Origin: Adineta ricciae
Taxonomy: Eukaryota; Rotifera; Eurotatoria; Adinetida; Adinetidae
Direction: 5' to 3'
NCBI GenBank assembly: GCA_905250025.1
Contig: CAJNOJ010000081.1
Span: 248,001 to 312,000, forward strand
Length of the DNA: 64,000 bases
The position numbers and the translations under genes were made by a program. Under the pieces are notes generated by a model that did not search any database, was not told the origin of the DNA, and was given only the letters and a program-made list of their open reading frames with translations. Positions 47,108 to 58,397 of this stretch are shown piece after piece (the stretch's first letter is position 1; the number at the start of each line of letters is the position of its first letter).

Positions 47108-47548
47108 AGATGTTCATTTAGGAGACACGGTATGTTTGATCGAATAAAATTTCAATTGCCAATGGCTAAACATATGACAATGCTCATTAATATTCATCAA
47201 CATTCGGTCTATACGTGAAAACGTAGAAGAACTACATTTGAAAGCAAAATGTTAACATGGAAAAACAAACGATTAATTTTGTTGTCATAATTTGAGCATA
47301 ACTCGCAAAATCCAATTATGTAATTTTCTGCTTTCAACACGCCCTTTTCTCTTCTTATTTTTAAGAAGGGTCGAATTGTCATACTGTTTGTTTTCTATTA
47401 CATTAAACAGCATTTAAAATGCGTTGTCACACGGCGAAACATTTCTGTTGTGATACATTTCTTTTTCAAACAAAGAGAGAAAATCAAGAGAACATAAAGG
47501 ACATACATCATTCAATCATTTCGTTTTGCGCAAACGCAATACGAAAAG
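47108..47548. other. Intergenic
   Basis: Upstream of the disordered-protein gene. AT-rich, with a weak hairpin near 47341-47369 (TTCTTA..TAAGAA). No gene seen. Confidence 0.4.
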
Positions 47549-49186
47549 ATGACGAAAAGAACGAAACGAGACCGTTTAAGTAAATGGGATGACGGAGAGA
47601 ATCCATTGAATGACGATCAGGATGATTACATCTCCGAACGATCATCCATTCTCTCGCTTGAAGGACATTTCCGAGGTCCAGACGGTGCTACTAAGCAGCA
47701 GCAACAGCAGCAACAACAACAACAACAATCACAACCGTATCCACAAGGCGATCAACAACAATATCAGGACCCGTATCTCAATGGGGAAGGACCACATACT
47801 CTTCGATATTTCTACAATGAACTACCTGAGCATGGCGTACCTGCAGCGACTGTCGTTAAGGAAAGTAAGAAAGAAACGAAAAGAAGAATAAAAGAAGAAA
47901 GGGAAGCAAGGCGCGGCCAAGGACAACTCGTTGAAGGACCTGGCGCTAAGCCGATAGTGTCCGGCGAGATGCACGATAACTACTACCCTTATTGGTATTA
48001 CTATAAAGCGAAAAATCCCGATTGGATTATGCGTCAACAACAATATAATAATGCGCCGTTTATGCCTGCTCCTGAGCCGACAACTAAAATTGATCTGACC
48101 GAGCCAGAAAATTTACCTATTGAACCTAAACTGACACTTGCACAACAAAAGGCACGCAAATATCAATATGGTGATCGTAATACACCCGATATCAAATATA
48201 ACCGTATGCGACGACGTTATGAAATGTTAGGTAAGGATGGAAAACCAATAGATGGTGACGGAACTAATGATCAAGAAGGAACATCCTCGAAACAATATAT
48301 TCCTTTGAAAGATGGTGATAATGAAGATGATCCACGCTTACGAAAGAATGGCCGATATTCTCGGTCCGATTCACGTGGAAAGCTTCACACAGAATATGAT
48401 TGGGCTGAACACTATACAAATTATATGAGAAACAAATCCGCTCTTGGAAATCATAGCGTAAACTATAAACCCAACATTCGATCGAAACATCGCAGAAGTA
48501 GAAAAGATTATGATCCGCTTCGTGGCATCTACGGAGATGATGATGATGAAAATGGGCCTAATGGAGAACGCAAAGATCAATATTATACTTCCCGTGGAAG
48601 AAACTATAGTCCCAACGCAGCCTATAATCGTAATAATCGTTATACAACTAGATCTCAACAAGATTACACAACTTCTTCGAATCGTTATGGCCAACAAGGA
48701 TACAATCAATCTCAACCACGTTCAAATCAAAACTATTCCGCACCGCACGGTGATCGAAATGGACCAAACGGTAATAACTACAACCACTCTCATGGTCATT
48801 CCCATAGTAATGGTTACGGTTACGGTCACGGTCAAGGTCAGAATGGTAATCAAAGAAATAACCACTACATATCATCCAAAGATATGACTGGTACTGGCTT
48901 TCGAGTTATGGATGCTTCAGGACGTACTGGAAACGGAAACGCTTTGGTTCAAGAATATTCGCGTGGTCGTGGTCCACCATCCATCTATAACCAAGGTTCA
49001 TTGCTTCCATCGATTTCACGTGATTATCTTGATCGACCGCATCCAGTGGACTATTATGGCACACAAGCATTGACAAACGACTGGAAAACGCTATCCTACG
49101 CGCCTCTAGTATATAAATCGAACGCTCGAACGAAATTTTACGATCGTTATTTGAGCAATGTGATAGATAAACGTTTGTTTACATGA
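47549..49186 (+). CDS. Q/N/G/Y-rich disordered protein, family unknown
   Basis: Single exon, 545 residues, clear ATG and stop. N-terminus is charged (MTKRTKRDRLSKWDDGENPL) and followed by SSILSLEGHFRGPDG and a run of 11 Gln coded by mixed CAG/CAA. A K/E/R-rich helix (KESKKETKRRIKEEREARR) comes next, then YYPYWYYYKAKNPDWIM, then KLTLAQQKARKYQYGDRNTP. From residue ~340 it is low complexity rich in Y, N, R, G, H and S (GHSHSNGYGYGHGQGQ). The end is again ordered-looking (GTGFRVMDASGRTG, ALTNDWKTLSYAPLVYKSN). The Y/R/N/G composition is prion-like, as in RNA-granule proteins, but no RNA-binding domain is seen. I do not recognise the family. Confidence 0.75.
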   Translation: MTKRTKRDRLSKWDDGENPLNDDQDDYISERSSILSLEGHFRGPDGATKQQQQQQQQQQQSQPYPQGDQQQYQDPYLNGEGPHTLRYFYNELPEHGVPAATVVKESKKETKRRIKEEREARRGQGQLVEGPGAKPIVSGEMHDNYYPYWYYYKAKNPDWIMRQQQYNNAPFMPAPEPTTKIDLTEPENLPIEPKLTLAQQKARKYQYGDRNTPDIKYNRMRRRYEMLGKDGKPIDGDGTNDQEGTSSKQYIPLKDGDNEDDPRLRKNGRYSRSDSRGKLHTEYDWAEHYTNYMRNKSALGNHSVNYKPNIRSKHRRSRKDYDPLRGIYGDDDDENGPNGERKDQYYTSRGRNYSPNAAYNRNNRYTTRSQQDYTTSSNRYGQQGYNQSQPRSNQNYSAPHGDRNGPNGNNYNHSHGHSHSNGYGYGHGQGQNGNQRNNHYISSKDMTGTGFRVMDASGRTGNGNALVQEYSRGRGPPSIYNQGSLLPSISRDYLDRPHPVDYYGTQALTNDWKTLSYAPLVYKSNARTKFYDRYLSNVIDKRLFT

Positions 49187-49890
49187 AGAACGTTCTTTGT
49201 ACAATTTTTCTTTCGGTAAAAGCAGTAATCGACAAAAATAGTTAACATTTCGAATTGAAATCGGCAACGTAAAAAAAGTGCGTCATTCATTCACTTCAGA
49301 TTGCATCTTGTGTGATGCACATACACGAAGAGACGCGTAAGAAATCGAAAAGCTTGAGAGAAACAAAAGCTTTTTCGTTCGATAGCAGTGACAAGATCTG
49401 TAGATTCTTTCTCCGATTTGATTTATATTACCTTTTCGATGATGAGATGTCAAGGTTCAAGTCTTTGCTAGTCAGTACGTCTCATCGTTCGAATACTTCG
49501 TTTAGTGATGCGTGATGCTCTAATTAATCTGATCAAGAAGAGTATCTTCTGCTTATTCTCGTCCAGGATTACATAGTATGACTCGTGATGAACGTCATCG
49601 ATCCGCCTACAGAATCGATACAAGTATTGAACTCAGCGTCCGACGACGAGGTGCGCCATCTATTCATGCGTCATTCAATTAGTTCGAAGCAAACTGATTA
49701 TGCCTACATCCAACAACTGATAGATGAAAGAAAAAAAAACAAATCAAATATTTATAGAAACGTCCAAGTTATAATTACCAAATTACCTTGCAAACTAACA
49801 GTGCAGTTGATTTGTTCAGAAAATCTCCTTGGTTTAGCCGAAACGATTGAAATCAAAAGAAATACTTTTAGATTTAGTGTCTAATATACT
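49187..49890. other. Upstream region of RBM26/27 with a 99-codon open frame
   Basis: From ATG 49588 a frame runs to a TAA at 49884 (MNVIDPPTESIQVLNSASDD..), six nt before the RBM26/27 ATG at 49891. It reads KLTVQLICSENLLGLAETIE near its end but has no domain that I know. It may be an upstream ORF in a leader, a small separate gene, or chance. Sequence before 49588 is featureless. Confidence 0.3.
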
Positions 49891-52334
49891 ATGCTAATCG
49901 ACGACGAAGGTGCATTACGTGACTGGCTTGTGGTCACACTTGAACCGATGTAAGTTCATATGGAGATAGTTGTTTTTCATTTTGACTTTGATTGCCTTTG
50001 GTAGATGTGACGCCGAACCTATTGCTCTAGCTCGTTATGTACTTGCACTAGTTGCTAAAGACAAACCCCTAGATAAATTACGTGAAAATTGTGTTGATCG
50101 CCTAGAAGTTTTTCTTGATCGAGGTAAGCGAAATGAATTTTTGTCGAAATTCAATCTACATTTACGTTCTTTTTGTCTTTGTCTTAGCTACGAAAGATTT
50201 CGTCGATCAATTATTTGATGCAATACGAAATCGAAAATATATCACCGATGGAAAGAAAGTAAGAGAAACGAATGAGACAAAAGAATGCTTTCATTGATGA
50301 ACTCTAATAGGAAAATGTCCAACCGAAACCAATTGAAAATATTGTCGAACTATCCGACAGTCAGCAACAGCAGAATGTTCCATCATCATCATCGAAAGAC
50401 GAAGAAATTCAATCGAATACAATCCCAACAACGTCGTCTTCATACTCGGCCAAAAGGTATGATTGCTAGATGAGAAAATGTTTCTTGAAATATCTTTTTT
50501 AAGACGGTACTCATCACGTCGCAATGATAATCATAAACGTCCATCTCCAGGTTCACCGGCAGCGAAGCGCTCTCAGCGTACTTATTCCCATTCTTCAACT
50601 GATTCGTCATCTCCTCCATCGCCAGCAACCGCATCTAAAATTCCTTGTAAAGACTTTTTTGATAATAAGGGCTTCTGTGCTTTGGGCGATACATGTCCAT
50701 ATGATCATGGATCGAACGTTCTTTCTCTGGAACAACAAAACTACTATTCATCTTATCAACCATATGATAATTCTTCATCGCATTTTCATCAACAATACAA
50801 TCCTGAAACACCTGATTTGAAATACGATTCACATCCTATATCATCGATGTATTCAAGACAACCAGCACCACCTGGTCAACGAACATTAGTTACTGTAGTT
50901 ACCAATGCGGAACCATTGCCATTAGAACAACGACTACGGCACAATGAATCAGGTAGATATCCAATCGATTGCTTGTTATTTGTAAATGAGATCTCCGGTT
51001 TAGGCGGCCCAATGCCTCGCACAAAACGACATGTGACCACGACGCCTTATCCCACAGATAAACGAGCTCAACAACGTGATCAAGGAAAGCATGATGGTTA
51101 CCATAATAGAAATCGTCGACGTCCATGTACGCTTGATGAATTTATTTACAAATGTGTGATTGTGAAATTTTTCTATAGGGCAAAAATCGGATTCAGCATC
51201 ATCAGGAACAGCAACTCTTGAAATACGTAAAATTCCTGCTGAATCTAATACAATTTCCAGATTAAACGAACATTTTAGTAAATTTGGTACTGTTACCAAC
51301 GTTCAGGTACATTTACTGAATGTTTGGAAAAGAATCTTACAGTCATCCATTTAGATTGCTTTTGACGGTTCACCTGATTCAGCACTCATCGCTTACGGTA
51401 CATTTCAAGAAGCTGAAACGGCATATAAAAACCCCGAACCATTATTCAACAATCGTTTTATCAAAATCTTCTGGCATAATCCCAACAAAGTACTGTTCAT
51501 TTCCAGCCCATGCTTATCTTCAAAAACATCTTTTAGGCACAGAATCCATCGAACCCAACTTTACCAGCGCCAGATACTAATACAGCAAAGAAACCAACTA
51601 CTCCTTCTAATCCGACGAAACACCATTGGGCAAAAGGTCCAAAATCTTCTCCAACGAAAACTGAAGTAAATTTGATCATGTCATTTTTTCGTCAGTCCAG
51701 TTCTTCTCTTCAGACACCACCAAAAAAGAAACCAACGATTCCACCTGCTCCTTCGATAATCAAAAAAGAGGCAGCAAAGAAAGCGGCCATTGAAATTCGC
51801 CGCAAAAAGCAGGGCTTGTTGGAAGAACAAATTCAGCAGCAAAAGTTGCTACTGAAGAAACTCGAAACAGCCGAAACGCCTGAAGAAAAAGAATCGATTC
51901 GTTCATTAATGAAGCAAGTCGATGCGACTATCGTCACACTCAAAGATTCGTTACATACAGCACCAATCAAAGCAGTAGCAGCGGCAGCCATACCAGCTAC
52001 TAAAGTTAGTCAACAAGATCTCCTCAAACAACGTGCTGAAACATTGAAAAAACAAATCGAAAGCCTTCGAGCTAAAACATCTGCAGATATGGTACATAGA
52101 AAATCATTTTTTTCCACCTCATATTCATACTTTCTTTGTTCACAGCGGCGTGCAATGAGTAATACATTAGAAACCAAACTTCCTCCTGCCAATCAAAGTG
52201 CCGAGCCTGATGTCGACGAAGAGCTTCGTTTACTGAACGAGGTCAACGATAATCAATACTTGCTTGACAATGATAAAAGTCGAAATCAACAATATGAACT
52301 CGAAACTCACGATGAAGTTCAATTACTCGATTAG
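49891..52334 (+). CDS. RNA-binding protein RBM26/RBM27 (CCCH + RRM, PAXT/nuclear exosome)
   Basis: About ten exons over short introns. N-terminal PWI-like fold: EGALRDWLVVTLEPICDAEP, ALARYVLALVAKDKPLDKL, CVDRLEVFLDRATKDFVDQL, the same order as human RBM26. One CCCH zinc finger: CKDFFDNKGFCALGDTCPYDH (C-x8-C-x5-C-x3-H). RRM: TATLEIRKIPAESNTISRL, HFSKFGTVTNVQIAFDGSPD, LFNNRFIKIFWHNPNK. Then a coiled coil (EEQIQQQKLLLKKLETAE) and an acidic C-terminus ending EVQLLD. In humans RBM26/27 work with MTR4 and ZFC3H1 to send polyadenylated nuclear RNA to the exosome. The protein appears to lack the second C-terminal RRM of the human form. Confidence 0.92.
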
Positions 52335-53737
52335 TAATACAGCAGTTTCCTTTCTTCTGTCTCGTTAAATACCGAGAAATTCTTTATATGTATGTGTGTA
52401 TGTGAAAATACTTTTTACTTTTGTTTTTGGATCAATGTTTTGTTCATTTCCCCGTTTCGATGTCATTAGGAACATATCTAACAAAACGTCAAGAAAAAGA
52501 AAATCGATATGCATATATTCTATAGAATAAAAATCATGATCACAACCGATGATTTACTGGCAAATTCAATCGATTGTAATCAGAAAAGAAACCCTCTATC
52601 AGTCATTTATACAATCACGTATGATTCAATGACCTTACTGTACGTTTGTCTTACATGGAAAAGAACACTATCATATTGATTAACGAGGTAATTCATCCGT
52701 AACTACGTCATGACAAATCAAGGATTGAACATAAAAAGAAAGAAACCATTTGGATATTATTACATCGCTTTTTTCCCCTTTCTTTTGTTTCGTTAATAAT
52801 CAACAAATTTTTATAGAAAATTTTCGCAAAATACATTTCTATAGGATTTATATCTACATAGGTATTCTATATCGATGAATGAATACTATTGAAGATTGAT
52901 AATAATAATAATAATAATGCGAAGTCTTTCGTTACAAGAAAGAAATGAAGGTTTCATCAATCAAGTAAATGACAATCACTTGAGGGTCACTCTTGTTACA
53001 ATGAGACGAATATTAATACTAACTGACATGTTGAATTTTGAAAGCTGTTTATTAACTAAATAAGCCCGCTCCAGACTTTTTTTACCATCGAATTTATATC
53101 GTTTGAAAATGATTGTTGTGTGTTGATGGCTTTATTTCCCTGATAAGTTACCTGACTTGACAGGTGTCTGTCATACGTTGCTTATTAAACCTCATTTAGT
53201 GATATGATATGAAACTCAAGATCAACCAATAGATTTCTATGTGCATATGGATATATATACATGTATGTATTCAATCATTGCAAGTGGTTTGTTAACTAAT
53301 GATCAGACACCGTGTCATTTTTCTCGCATTAAAATGTTTGGAATGTAATTAGACATTGGTAGTATGAGACGGATTTTTTTCCGTTGGGAAAACGAAGCTT
53401 TTCTAGAACGGTTTTGTGCGTCACGATCGAAAATTATTGCTTATTGTATCAGTTGTTTTGAATCGAATGTGTTAAGATTTCTATCGATGTTTACTGGCTT
53501 TTTTGATTGATCAAAATCAAATTAACATCAGCTCATCAAAGAAAATACCTTCTAATGATTTTTTTTCCTCTTAACTGTGATTGTTACGGTCTAATGAGCA
53601 TTCTTCTAGAATACTCTGCATCGACGTTAGCAAATAATGATAACAGTAGTGGCTAGAGATAGCGTCTTATTTCTGGTTATTTACGATAAGGAGAGAAAAA
53701 ATAGGAGGTAGTCGCGAGTATTTATTTATATTGAAAA
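52335..53737. other. Intergenic, 1.4 kb
   Basis: AT-rich with a (TAA)n microsatellite at about 52901-52918, a TA/GT run near 53236-53270, and several poly-T tracts. The 3' part must hold the promoter of the PTB gene. I see no coding potential or repeat family. Confidence 0.45.
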
Positions 53738-55681
53738 ATGGTTTATTTGGTAGAAGAATCTAATCAAGTTATCGAAGGAAAATCAGCGATCGTCGAATCA
53801 AAATCGTTTTCAAGTATACCATCCAACGACACGGAACAGGAGTTATCTGATATATTCTCCGATACGATGAATATCAAAACACCCGAACGAGTAATTTTTG
53901 TGAAAGATTCGAAACCATTGTAAGTATGAGTAGTATGCAAACGATAGATCTTACGTGTGTCTGATTGTGTAGAGCGAGACGGAGTGTTCTTTATTTGGGT
54001 GCAGCGATTCCCGCTGCGGCTGCCAGTGGTATCGATTCGATACAAGAACCATTGTCCAAACGATATCCAATCAATGGGGAAGAACATGCTTGTGGTATGT
54101 TTCCCTACGAATAGTTGTGTATGTGGATATCTACATTGTACATATAGGCATTGAGGCTTGGCTGTCGATCGATGAAAATGGTTTACAGATACAATTTCGT
54201 GATGATCCATCGATGATGGTCTACTATCCACTTCGTTCGCTTGTTTATTGTGCTGGTGTACGTTATGTGAAGCACAGCAAGTCCAATGGGCGATCATCGA
54301 ATGGTTATCGATTCGTCTCGTTAGAAGATCCCGAGACAGATCTGATTCAAAACGCTCGAAATCCGCCAATATTTGCGGTAACTCTTCAACGGACACGGCA
54401 TTTGCCTGTAAATGAATGTCACTGCTTCGTCACCAAAACGAAAAGTGCTGCTTTGGAACTAGTCGAAGCTTGTTTTGATGCTTATCAAAGCACTAATTCT
54501 GACCAAGACCTTTCGAAAACACCTCTCTATTTCAAAGTAAGTTTATCGCTATCGAGTAATAGCTCATGTGCCAATATGTCCTTTAGATTAGCGATGACGG
54601 TACAACAATGAAAGAAACGGATCGTGGAATTTACATCGTACCAGCATCTGACCGAGAAAGACTGTTCAATTACCAATGTAGCCGAGAAGCTGACGGATTC
54701 TTCTACAAAACAGATAAAGTTTTAATTAAATGTTGGGAATTATCTGAGCATCGCGGGTCGGCAGATCGTCACACACTAAGTGAACATTCATCAAGTTCAC
54801 GCTCATCGCACTACTCACATCAACATGATAATAAGACAACAGTTCCCAAGAAGCAACAAGCAGTACCGCAATCTCCATCTTCAGGTCATTCAAACGAACA
54901 GTCGGTCACGAAACATACTGATCCCGACAACCCAATTGCTAATTCTTCACGTGTTCAACGTATCAAAGATCCAAATTCAGGTCGAGATGTGTACGTACGA
55001 TGGATGAATAACATGCCATCTATTCCAGAACAGTTAACACAAGCATCCAGTTTTGAGACTGTTGCAAACTCTCTTTCGGAAGATGCAATTCAAAAGCAGC
55101 TATCCGCAGAAATTGTTCGGTTAGCACTGGTAACGACACCTCAAAAACCATCGATCACTTATGAAAATAAACCATCTATCGAACCACCCAAACACGATAA
55201 GAAAAAATCATCGAAGAAAAAACATCGAAAGCATAAACATCAAAATCCTCCACCTAACGACGATCGCTCGAAACGAAAAACTTCAACAAAAAAATCTAAA
55301 CAACATCGATCTCGATACGATGAAACATACTATCCTTCGCCTACAAGCAATCTGCAGCAAAATTATCCAACACCACCTGTTCCTCTTCCTCAGCAAGACT
55401 ACTCCAAAGCTTCTTATCCACAACAATACTATTCGAATTCTTCCTATGTTCAACCGGACCATAAGCAACCGATCTACCCTCAACCATCGTTCTCTTCCGC
55501 TTCCTTTCCTGCGAAGCCTTCCTATACGCCACAAATATTTTCATATCCAATCGATCCTAGTACTTCATTCAGTGGAAAACCTCTTCCACAAACAGCCTCG
55601 TATCTATATCATACCCTGCAACCGTATTTAAATTCGAGTAATTCGAATTCAACAACGCCATATTGGTTTTATACGATGTAA
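53738..55681 (+). CDS. PTB/PID-like domain protein with long disordered tail
   Basis: Four exons over introns of 50-60 nt. About residues 65-220 fit a phosphotyrosine-binding fold: RRSVLYLGAAIPAAAASGID (PTB strand 1 YLG), QEPLSKRYPINGEEHACGIE, AWLSIDENGLQIQFRDDP, YYPLRSLVYCAGVRYV, PPIFAVTLQRTRHLPVNECH, CHCFVTKTKSAALELVEAC (final PTB helix). After it come VYVRWMNNMPSIPEQLTQAS, a Lys/His-rich basic stretch (KKKSSKKKHRKHKHQNPPP) and a Pro/Tyr/Ser-rich tail with repeated YPxQxY motifs. PTB proteins bind NPxY or lipid heads as adaptors. I cannot name the subfamily. The Kv-type gene begins 44 nt after its stop. Confidence 0.8.
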
Positions 55682-55725
55682 TCTGCTTCTTTTTCGAACT
55701 TGTGTTTACTATTTGAAAAATATAA

Positions 55726-57291
55726 ATGCGCCTTGCGAAGAAAATATACATTGAATATAAAATGAATTTTCAACGCTATCTCATTGCAGGTCATATTTAT
55801 GAATTAAATCTCGAAAACATCAAAAGGATACCTTCATTGATTTTTAATAATCAGATGCTTATGAAACAACTTTATGATCCTGTACGACAAGTCTATTGTA
55901 TTCCACGGAATCGAATGTTTTTTGAACTGATCGTTTTTTATGTAAATCACGGAATTCTATCGAAACCGATCGATATACCACTAGTAAATTTTCTAAAACA
56001 ACTCAAAATCCCACGTTTCGATTTTCTACATCAGGACTTGTATACGGAAGAACTGAAGTATTACTTTTCCGATAATGAATTTTTAACGAATTTAAAGAGA
56101 AAATACGATATTCCTCAATTGTACGAGACGACGGAAATCCGTTATTTATCTCGGCCGGGAAAGAAACGGTTCCTTTGGCGCGCAATCGAATACAACGAAA
56201 CTTTATTTGGCCCATTTTATCGTTTTTCTTACGGTTTAGTTTGTCTCATTTCGATATTTTTATTTCTCTATGAAATCATCGTTACTCGAAACGAACACTT
56301 CATTAAATTTACCGAAAGATACCGTGGCTATGTGCAAAATTCCATTCATCCAGTCAATATCACTGTTCAGTTCATTGATTATCGTCCACAGATGACATCT
56401 TGGTGTTTTCGGTCGGAAATTCTTTTCGCTTCTCTCTGGACATTTGAATTATTCGTACGAATATACTCCGCACCGAACTTTCGATTCTATATCAAATCAG
56501 CCTTATTCTGGTAGAAAGCATACGAAGCAAAACAAGAAGAACTTCTATGATATTTTAGGATTGACATAGTTAATTTGCTTAATACGTTGATTTATATTCT
56601 TCTGGGATTTGCGCACAACCAACAGAAGGAATTACAAACCGATTATATCAAATCTGTGACGCTGTATTTTCAAATGATTGATATTTTCAAAACATTAAGA
56701 ATGATCAAACTTGGAAGATATCATCGATCGATCAAATTAATCATTGAATCCCTCGGTTCGTTCATCTCTAACCTTATCCAGTGCATACTTCTATCGAACA
56801 TTTAGGGAAAGCTTCGATGGAGTTTCTAACCTTATGTACCGTTCTATTCGGTAAGAAGAACATCATTCAGTATCGTCCATCAGTTGAATTTTAGGCACCG
56901 CTTGTGTATTTGGTACGATTATTTATGCAATAGAACGAACAACAAATCCCACATCAACTGTCCTATTTCCGAATGTTGGTACAAGTGTTTATTACACAAT
57001 CTTAGCAATCACAAACGTTGGTTTCGAAGGATTTCTACCTTCGACTTATTTAGGTAAATGGATGGCTTGTGCAGCAATTACAATTGGAATATTATCAAGT
57101 AAAAACAAACTTTCTCCTCACAAGCTAAATGATTTCCTATCGATGAGTTAGGCGCATTAACACTACCACTGATTCTGTCACCGTATAATCGACAATTACT
57201 TATGAAGACTAAAACTGTTATCTATCGTGATGAATTCGATGTCGAACTATCGCACGATGATTTTGATGTAAAATACACTCGTCGATATTGA
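55726..57291 (+). CDS. Kv-type (Shaker fold) channel subunit with non-canonical filter
   Basis: Four exons over introns of 50-57 nt; ATG at 55726 or at 55762 (MNFQRYLIAG). It has a T1/BTB domain (YLIAGHIYELNLENIKRIPS, YCIPRNRMFFELIVFYVNHG), S1 (FSYGLVCLISIFLFLYEIIV), S2 (EILFASLWTFELFVRIYSA), S3 (IDIVNLLNTLIYILLGF), then S4: YFQMIDIFKTLRMIKLGRYH. Relative to Kv S4 the first two arginines are Gln and Asp, and the third is Lys. The S4-S5 linker GKASMEFL matches Kv. The pore loop reads YYTILAITNVGFEGFLPST where Kv has TTVGYGDMYP, so the GYG is GFE. S6 lacks a proper PVP (ALTLPLILSPYN). Either a channel with altered selectivity or a silent/regulatory subunit. Confidence 0.88.
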
Positions 57292-58397
57292 CGCGAGGCA
57301 ATCAGATAACGCCGTGACTGTACATTAATGCATCTCAAATCAGTTAAATATTTCGATTTCGTAAAAGCCGAGAAGGTCATTGTTGCATGCCAAGAAATCA
57401 GATAGGAGATTATCATTGTCCGATAATTTCATACTCAACGCATCGCATGCGAACTATTTCTCGAAATGAATCTAACTAATTAACACAATCGATGTCATTG
57501 AAGAAGAAAGATATAAATAGAAAGTGAAAATTATTGTCGTATGCTCGATTAATTCAATTGACATATTGCAGAGAAAATTGATCGGATTGCTAGTCAATCG
57601 TAAGAGAAAAAGAAAATATTTATCTTCAAGATGGAAACATTGGCCGGATGAAAAAGAAGACGAGAGCGTACAGCATTCGAAGTTTTCAATCGATTTCGAG
57701 TTGCAATCAAACGCAGGTGACATCTAGGCTAGCGAGAAAATGCATAGGTTTTCTCATCGATAATCGCTGGAATCGCTTGGAAGAAGCTTATTATGTGAAA
57801 GCGCGAATTTTCCTTGCGGACATTCAGAGCAATTCAGTTACTAAGGAGGAAATTTGAAATATAAATTTGTTTTCTGTCTGGACGATTTCGACCAATGAGA
57901 AGTGAGTCAGAATCCTCTAGCAAATCGACATAACATTTTTTTTCTTTTTAGCTTCTTCTTTTCTCTCACATAAGACACGAATACGAACAGCAACATTATT
58001 ATGTCTTTCTCGCTCACTCTCTTCACGTAGAGGGACGCGCAGGCGTCGAGTACACACTACAATCTCTCTACCTATATTGTTCAGTCATTTTGTTCATTCT
58101 GTTTTAGTATTTAACCAACTTACAAAACTTGATTTCATCGTCCAAAATTTGTGACGAGTAAAAACAGAAAAAAGAACGAAACTATTAAACTAAACATATT
58201 TATTCATTCATTGCTGTCCAAAGTTTGGTCAGTCGTCATTATTGAAAACGTTTGTTTTTTTTAAAGTAAGATTCACCATTCGTATGTTTTCTCCTATGAA
58301 CCACATATTGTGCTTTCAGATGAATTGGAGTGAACTTTTTATATAATATCCAGCAAAACATTTCTTCTTCATTGTTATTAATTCTTATATGCAAACT
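57292..58397. other. Intergenic with coding-like remnants
   Basis: 1.1 kb between the Kv-type gene and eIF4G, both plus. An open stretch at 57570-57720 after an acceptor-like TTGCAG reads KLIGLLVNRKRKRKYL..HWPDEKEDES, and another at about 57750-57857 reads FLIDNRWNRLEEAYYVKARI. They cannot be joined by an intron of normal size and may be remnants or chance. The rest is AT/CT-rich and must include the eIF4G promoter. Confidence 0.3.

Noticed and set aside
47341-47369. Hairpin near 47350 as a terminator or RNA element
   Set aside because: The stem is short and imperfect, and eukaryotic genes do not end on such hairpins.
52901-52918. (TAA)n run as part of a mobile element tail
   Set aside because: No element body, target-site duplication or terminal repeat around it.
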